Assembly (NCBI GenBank): GCA_033439265.1
Contig: JAVTVX010000016.1
Span: 2,710,501-2,774,500, forward strand
DNA length: 64,000 nucleotides
Direction of reading: 5' to 3'
Origin: Dillenia suffruticosa
Lineage: Eukaryota; Streptophyta; Magnoliopsida; Dilleniales; Dilleniaceae
Made by a program: the position numbers and the translations under genes. Shown one piece after another: positions 58,971 to 64,000 of the stretch. The notes beneath the pieces are model-generated. The model had not been told where the DNA came from. It searched no databases and worked only from the letters and a program-made list of their open reading frames with translations. Position 1 is the first letter of the stretch. Each line of letters starts with the position of its first letter.

Positions 58971-61479
58971 CAAAGCAAGTTCAAATTTGACTTGTAAAAA
59001 TTTTTTTTTTTTCCGGTTTTGTTATATTTTTTTCTATCTATTTTTTAGTATTTTATTTTTGTATCCATAAAAAACAAATTTCTGAAGTAATTATTATTTT
59101 TTTTTTATATAATTTTTTAAAATATTTGTTTCTACTATTTATTATTACTTGAATTATTTATTTTTTGTTTGTTGCTTTAAGCTTAGTGTGTAGGCGACAA
59201 ATAAATTTTTTTCACAAACAAATCGGGTGTGCAACTAAAACTATATAATTCTTTTTTCTTCCACAATAAAAACTTTTGTATTTATCTTGTGTTATTATTT
59301 TATTATAAAAATATTTGTATTTATCTTGTGTCAAATTGTTATTATAAAAATATAAAGAATTTAAAAGAAATTGTGAACTCAAGCTTGTTTGTTCTTTTGT
59401 GGGCCTCTGATATTTTGTTCAGCTTCTATTCTGGCTTCTTTACAAATATTCTGGCTTCTTTACAATTTACAATTAAGAGGGTTGGAGGACAAGCCTCCCC
59501 CTCCCTCCCCCCGGGGCCAAGCGGGGGCCAAGTAAAAGCGCATTGGGATGAATGCTGTGAAGTGTCTTTTACCCAATGTGACATACCAATTTTGGTTTTT
59601 GGTCTAAGAGGTTTTGGCTCTTGGAACAAAGCTTGCAATCACAATATTTTTTATAACCTCAAAAGATTTTTTAACTTTCACAACCAATTTATTTTAATTG
59701 GATTTCAACCCATCAACTAACAAACAACAAGATGATGGTCTAGTTTTCACTCCTGCGGGTTTCATGAATGACAGAATATAAGAATATAACTGAATCCTTC
59801 ATTAATTTTGTGTGGGATATTAAAATATGTCGGTAGGGTGATTTTTTTGTTTTGTTTTATTTCTTTTTTTTTCTTTTATATTTATATAATTTTAGTAAAA
59901 TTCTAACAATTTTATTCCAACCCTCCTTCCATTTTGAACCGGGAATCAAACCGCATCAGACCAAAACAATTCGAACAACAAAACCGTTAAACCCATGATT
60001 AATCTCTCTCTCTCCTTGACAACTCTTCCTCTCCAACAACATCTATAGGCCACATGTCCATCACCTCTCTCTCTCTCTCTCTCTCCCCTCCCAAAAAAAA
60101 AATAAATAACTATTACTTTATGCAACGTCACAAAAACAGCTAACTTTGTAATATATTTTGTTGTAACTTTCTAATATATTTTATAACTACTGTTACAATA
60201 TTTTTCTTTTTCTTTTTATAAATATCATTTAAAATTTATTTTTCTTCCGTATCAAAATTCATCTTCTTTTTTTCATTTATAATATTGTCAATTTATTCAT
60301 TTTTTTCTAATTTATTTATTTTTATTCTAATTTGTTCGCTCTCAATTTTAATTTTTGTTCTAAGAAGTAAAAACTTTCTTGGTTACGAGGATGTTCTCAA
60401 GAATTTATTGTAATGTTAAAAATTTTAGATATAATTAAAAAAATATAATTGACAACTTTAATCAAAAAACTTTAAAAAGAATTATTAAAAAATATAAATT
60501 AATATAAGTCGAGAAAGCATTATTATAAAATATAAATGATGATATGATTTCTTAGCTTTTTTTACCAATTTTATCAAATGGATTGAACTAATAATTTAAT
60601 TTAATTAATAACCATATTATATACTATACATTACATAAATATAAATTTGAAATTTTTGAACCCTTTAAGTAAAAAATGAGCAGAAAAAAAAAACAAATCA
60701 TTATATAAATATAATATATTGACTTCATAATAATAAAAAAACAATATAATCATTACAAATCATTATAACCCTTACACATACAATAATACACAAACCACTT
60801 TGATATGTTATTATTTTTGGTGTGAGATTAAAAAAAATAAGTTAATTACCGTCACAAAACAACTATTAATATTAATATCTGAGAAAAAAATATAAAATAT
60901 TTTGTAGATGTTGAGAAAAAAATGAGATAATCTTGTATTGTTAGATGTAACTAGATGTACCTAAAGATCAGGGGAAAAAAAATTGTGAACTTTCTAATAT
61001 AACTCACAACTTTAATCTCATTACAAAATATATGATATAAAAATATAAATATGATATGTTATCTTCGCTCATATCATCTGATAATTTAATTTCATATATA
61101 AAGAAATAAGTATATTATATAAATCTAAATATAAATGGAATTTTTGAAATTTTTGATAAAAAAATTAAAAATTATATTTTATTTTTCACCTTCTCTTTTA
61201 AAATTTTATTCTATAATTTATATATTTTTTTAAGAGCAAAAAAATTAAAAATAATTTCTCTTCATCTCCTAAATTCTTTAAAATCATCTTCCAATCTCCC
61301 AAATCTTCACATCCCTCTCTCTCATCTCTCTCGTATCTCTCGTCTTTCATCTCAACAATTTTGTTTGCTTAAAGTAAAAAGTAAATAATAAGTCATTTTC
61401 CTAACTCATTTTTCAATCTTGTTCATAACATTCAATCTTGTCTCTTGTTAGCCACCTCGTATCTTTCAATCTCCTCTCC

Positions 61480-61513
<34 letters not shown>

Positions 61514-63056
61514 TGAACGAAATCAATTTTTAATCAATTCAACATAAAAAAATTTTCCAATTGAGTTTTATTAAAGAAAAAAATTATAAAACTAAAATCA
61601 TAATAAATCAAACTTCATAAAACTCCATAAACATTAATTATATTTAATCTTAATCATAATATATTAACTTCATAATATTAAAAAATAATCATACATATAA
61701 TATAATCAATTACAAATTATAAAATACATCTCATACTCTCACACATATATCTATATTATATATATAAGATAAGATATATCACCAATTGAACAGTTGAAAA
61801 GCCCAAAACAAAGGAACTAAAAAGGAAACTAAAGATAGTTCCCATACTTTTATGTTATATCCATATTAAATATATTAAACTTCCAAGTTTGTAACCCTTT
61901 TTTTAAGATCATAGATCAAATTCTTCTGATTTGCTTCTCTTGATTTTTTGATTTCCATCATATAAAAAAAAGAATTAAATTGTGAAAGTTTGGATTTTTA
62001 TTTTGTGTCAAGCAACCCATAATCTTTTATGATGTGGTCTCAGTTCTTAAAAATAATCCTAAATAATCCTAACTTCCTCTATACAATATGATATGAGTAT
62101 TTAAAAATTCTTTGAGGAGAATACTATGCATCTAATTGTTATGACTCATGATATTAATTTTTTTCCTCTTTTCTTTCTTTACTTCCTTTATATATGTTAT
62201 TCTAAAATAATATAACCAAATCATAATATATAGATTTGTTAGATACAAAAGAGTTTTTGAACATATTATATAATCTTAAGAAATTTTTGATATGATGAAA
62301 ATAAAATGTTTATTAGAGAGGCTCAATTGCTATGTGAGAGTTGAGAGTTGGTTGAAAATTTTTATAAGTTTTATAATTGAAAGGTGAAATTAAGTTATAA
62401 AATAGTTTTTTAAATAAAATTTATAAGTGTCTAAATTTTTTACGAAATAAATTGATTTCATTTGACTAAAAAGTTAAAGTTAAAGAATGAATAATTTGAT
62501 TTAATTTGAGAGAATAATATATCAAATAACATCTAACTCAAATTTATACAAATACAAGCAATGTTATTAATAAAGTAAATACAATATTAATATTAATAAA
62601 GTTAGTTTTCTGTTATTTATTTTTAATATATAACTCTTAATGACTCATAACTCTATCTATTTATATTCATACTTAAAAATAATTATCATATTTTTGTATA
62701 ACAAAACTATACAAAAATAAATAAATATTAAAAAAATTAGAGTTATATATTATAATATAATCACTATATAATAATATAGTGATATATAATAGTAATATAA
62801 TATAGTAGTAATGTTAATAAATTAATAATAAGTAGTAATATAATATAATATAATATAATATAATATTTATATTTATTTATTTAATAAGGGATTTTATGTA
62901 ATATAATATAATTTAATATAATATTATATGTTTAATAATATAATAATATATTTGTAATACTTAAATTGAAGTTTACTTTGAGCTCGTAACTTTGAGCTCT
63001 GTTCTCTCTGCCTGCAGGAGTGACTAACGTCATTTCAGTAATAATAGTAAGCATTA
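58971..63056. other. AT-rich region with no gene seen
   Basis: No frame, RNA gene or transposon end could be supported. It contains CT-repeat microsatellites at 60065-60085 and 61489-61513, an AATAT-type microsatellite at 62836-62866, and a small GC-richer patch at 59480-59540. The long AT-rich stretch may be old intergenic DNA. Confidence 0.5.
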
Positions 63057-63157
63057 ATGTTACTGCATTCATTCACTGCACTTCATTTCACTGTAGTCAC
63101 TTCACTTCACTTCATTTCACGGTGTTACTTCAACCTCAATGAACTTCCATCCATCCG

Positions 63158-63209
63158 ATCAAAATTATCAAAGAACAAACTCGATCAAAATTATCAAAGA
63201 ACAAACTCA
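63158..63209. repeat. 26-bp tandem duplication
   Basis: Two copies of gatcaaaattatcaaagaac plus aaactc, just upstream of the last gene and probably within its leader. A third related word, gatcaaaaccatcaaaac, follows at 63238. Confidence 0.75.
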
Positions 63210-63328
63210 ACTCGCTTCTTATCGCATTTTGTATCCGATCAAAACCATCAAAACAAAAAAAACACAGGAATCAAACTTGCTTTTGCGCTTCCATAAAAAC
63301 CCAAAAAAACATACAAATCAAGCTTCAT

Positions 63329-64000
63329 ATGTCCAGCAACAAGAAGGAAATTTTTTCTAATAAGAAGAAACTGAAATCTACGATGGTGAGTTACTGCTTT
63401 ATTTTACTCATACTCATTTTTTTTTCATTTTTAATTGAATAAATTATACTGAAAATAGTTTTTTTAATAGATAAATGAAGAAGATGAAAAGACAGTACAA
63501 GAAGAAATTTCTGGAATGAGAAAAGCAGCAATGACTACTCCGATGCTGACAAGGTGTTCTCCTAAACAAGTAAGAGAGCTATTTTCTACTCTTACGGACG
63601 ATATGAAATGTGTAGTGAAAGAAATGGGATTCGGAAGCCTTTTGCACATGACCTGTGATATACTGAGCCGAAAATTGTGTGAGAAACTTATAATGAGATT
63701 TGAACCCATGCAAAAAATATCTTTCTATCCCTCCCCATCACAATTTTAAACTCACGGTAGAAGAAGTAGCACGAATTTTAGGAATCCCTTATATGGGACA
63801 TGATGTGTTAGATTCATCCTCCATTGAATCTTCAGATATAAGAAAATATTTCTTGACATTAAAGCATAGCCAATTAAAACAAGAGATCCAAATCTATTCA
63901 CCCAACTTTAAACGATGTTTCTTGTTATTTATCCTTGGATGCTTTTTATGTCCAACTACGAATGTCTTCCCTGCTTCCAGACATCTTACTGCAACTATTG
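63329..64000 (+). pseudogene. Plant mobile domain / Ulp1-associated protein, frameshifted, partial
   Basis: Exon 1 is 63329-63385 (MSSNKKEIFSNKKKLKSTM), followed by an 85-bp GT-AG intron and exon 2 from 63471. The protein continues with R-C-S-P-K-Q-V, M-G-F-G-S-L-L-H and L-T-V-E-E-V-A-R-I-L-G-I-P. This is the N-terminal pattern of a large plant family found in Mutator-like elements carrying Ulp1-type proteases and in related host-like copies. At the A6 run, 63712-63717, the frame shifts by one base; the downstream frame is then open to the window end. Either the gene is a pseudogene or the homopolymer is miscalled. The catalytic part, if any, is beyond the edge. Confidence 0.6.

Noticed and set aside
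56276-64000. The missing terminus of the second CACTA element
   Set aside because: I searched by eye for GTTTTGTAGTG-like ends and for the continuation of the gene E intron and found neither.

Overview
This window is plant nuclear DNA, most likely from a flowering plant. It is AT-rich, short genes carry spliceosomal GT-AG introns, and most of the sequence is transposable element: Copia and Ty3/gypsy-type LTR elements, CACTA (En/Spm) DNA transposons and a tRNA-like SINE. The species cannot be named from the sequence. No bacterial, organellar or CRISPR feature was seen.

The most interesting content is a small secreted cysteine-rich peptide gene inside a repeated segment (units A to E, 5.6-46.3 kb). 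Each gene has a short signal-peptide exon, a phase-1 intron of about 100 bp and one exon carrying eight cysteines. The spacing is C-x9-C-x5-C-x16-C-x-C-x10-C-x-C-x3-C, a defensin-like layout whose C-x-C...C-x-C...C end resembles the SCR/SP11 family of Brassicaceae pollen self-incompatibility ligands. Copies A (6493-6847), C (27005-27368) and D (41285-41638) are intact and nearly identical. Copy B (near 17.9-18.2 kb) keeps only distal promoter. Copy E (46234) keeps promoter and exon 1, then a CACTA transposon enters its intron.

Layout: 1-1691 is the 3' end and 3' LTR of a Copia element. 1692-5600 is a repeated flank holding a 2.8-kb solo LTR (2418-5207) and a SINE (5379-5588). Unit A follows to about 8.3 kb. 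8.5-17.9 kb is a decayed Copia element whose 3' LTR is split by a 3.1-kb solo LTR (13997-17124). 17.9-21.3 kb holds the unit B remnant, an AT-rich stretch and another flank copy. 21.3-26.5 kb is a second decayed Copia copy, followed by unit C. 29423-39963 is a complete but mutated 10.5-kb CACTA element with a tnp2-like transposase and a Ptta/En/Spm-type second gene. Unit D follows, then unit E with a Copia 5' LTR carrying a 1.08-kb non-autonomous CACTA (44042-45120). From 46325 a second, reverse-oriented CACTA runs to at least 54.7 kb and probably 56.3 kb. 56498-58096 (minus) is an uninterrupted 532-codon transposon-type gene with a long coiled coil. 58.1-63.3 kb is AT-rich and shows no gene. 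The window ends inside a plant-mobile-domain/Ulp1-type gene carrying a one-base frameshift.

Many insertions can be proved inside the window because another unit preserves the empty site. This gives an order of events: unit duplication, Copia and SINE insertion into some units, further duplication, then CACTA and solo-LTR insertions. The peptide genes are the only host-type genes supported; everything else with coding potential is transposon-related or unassigned.
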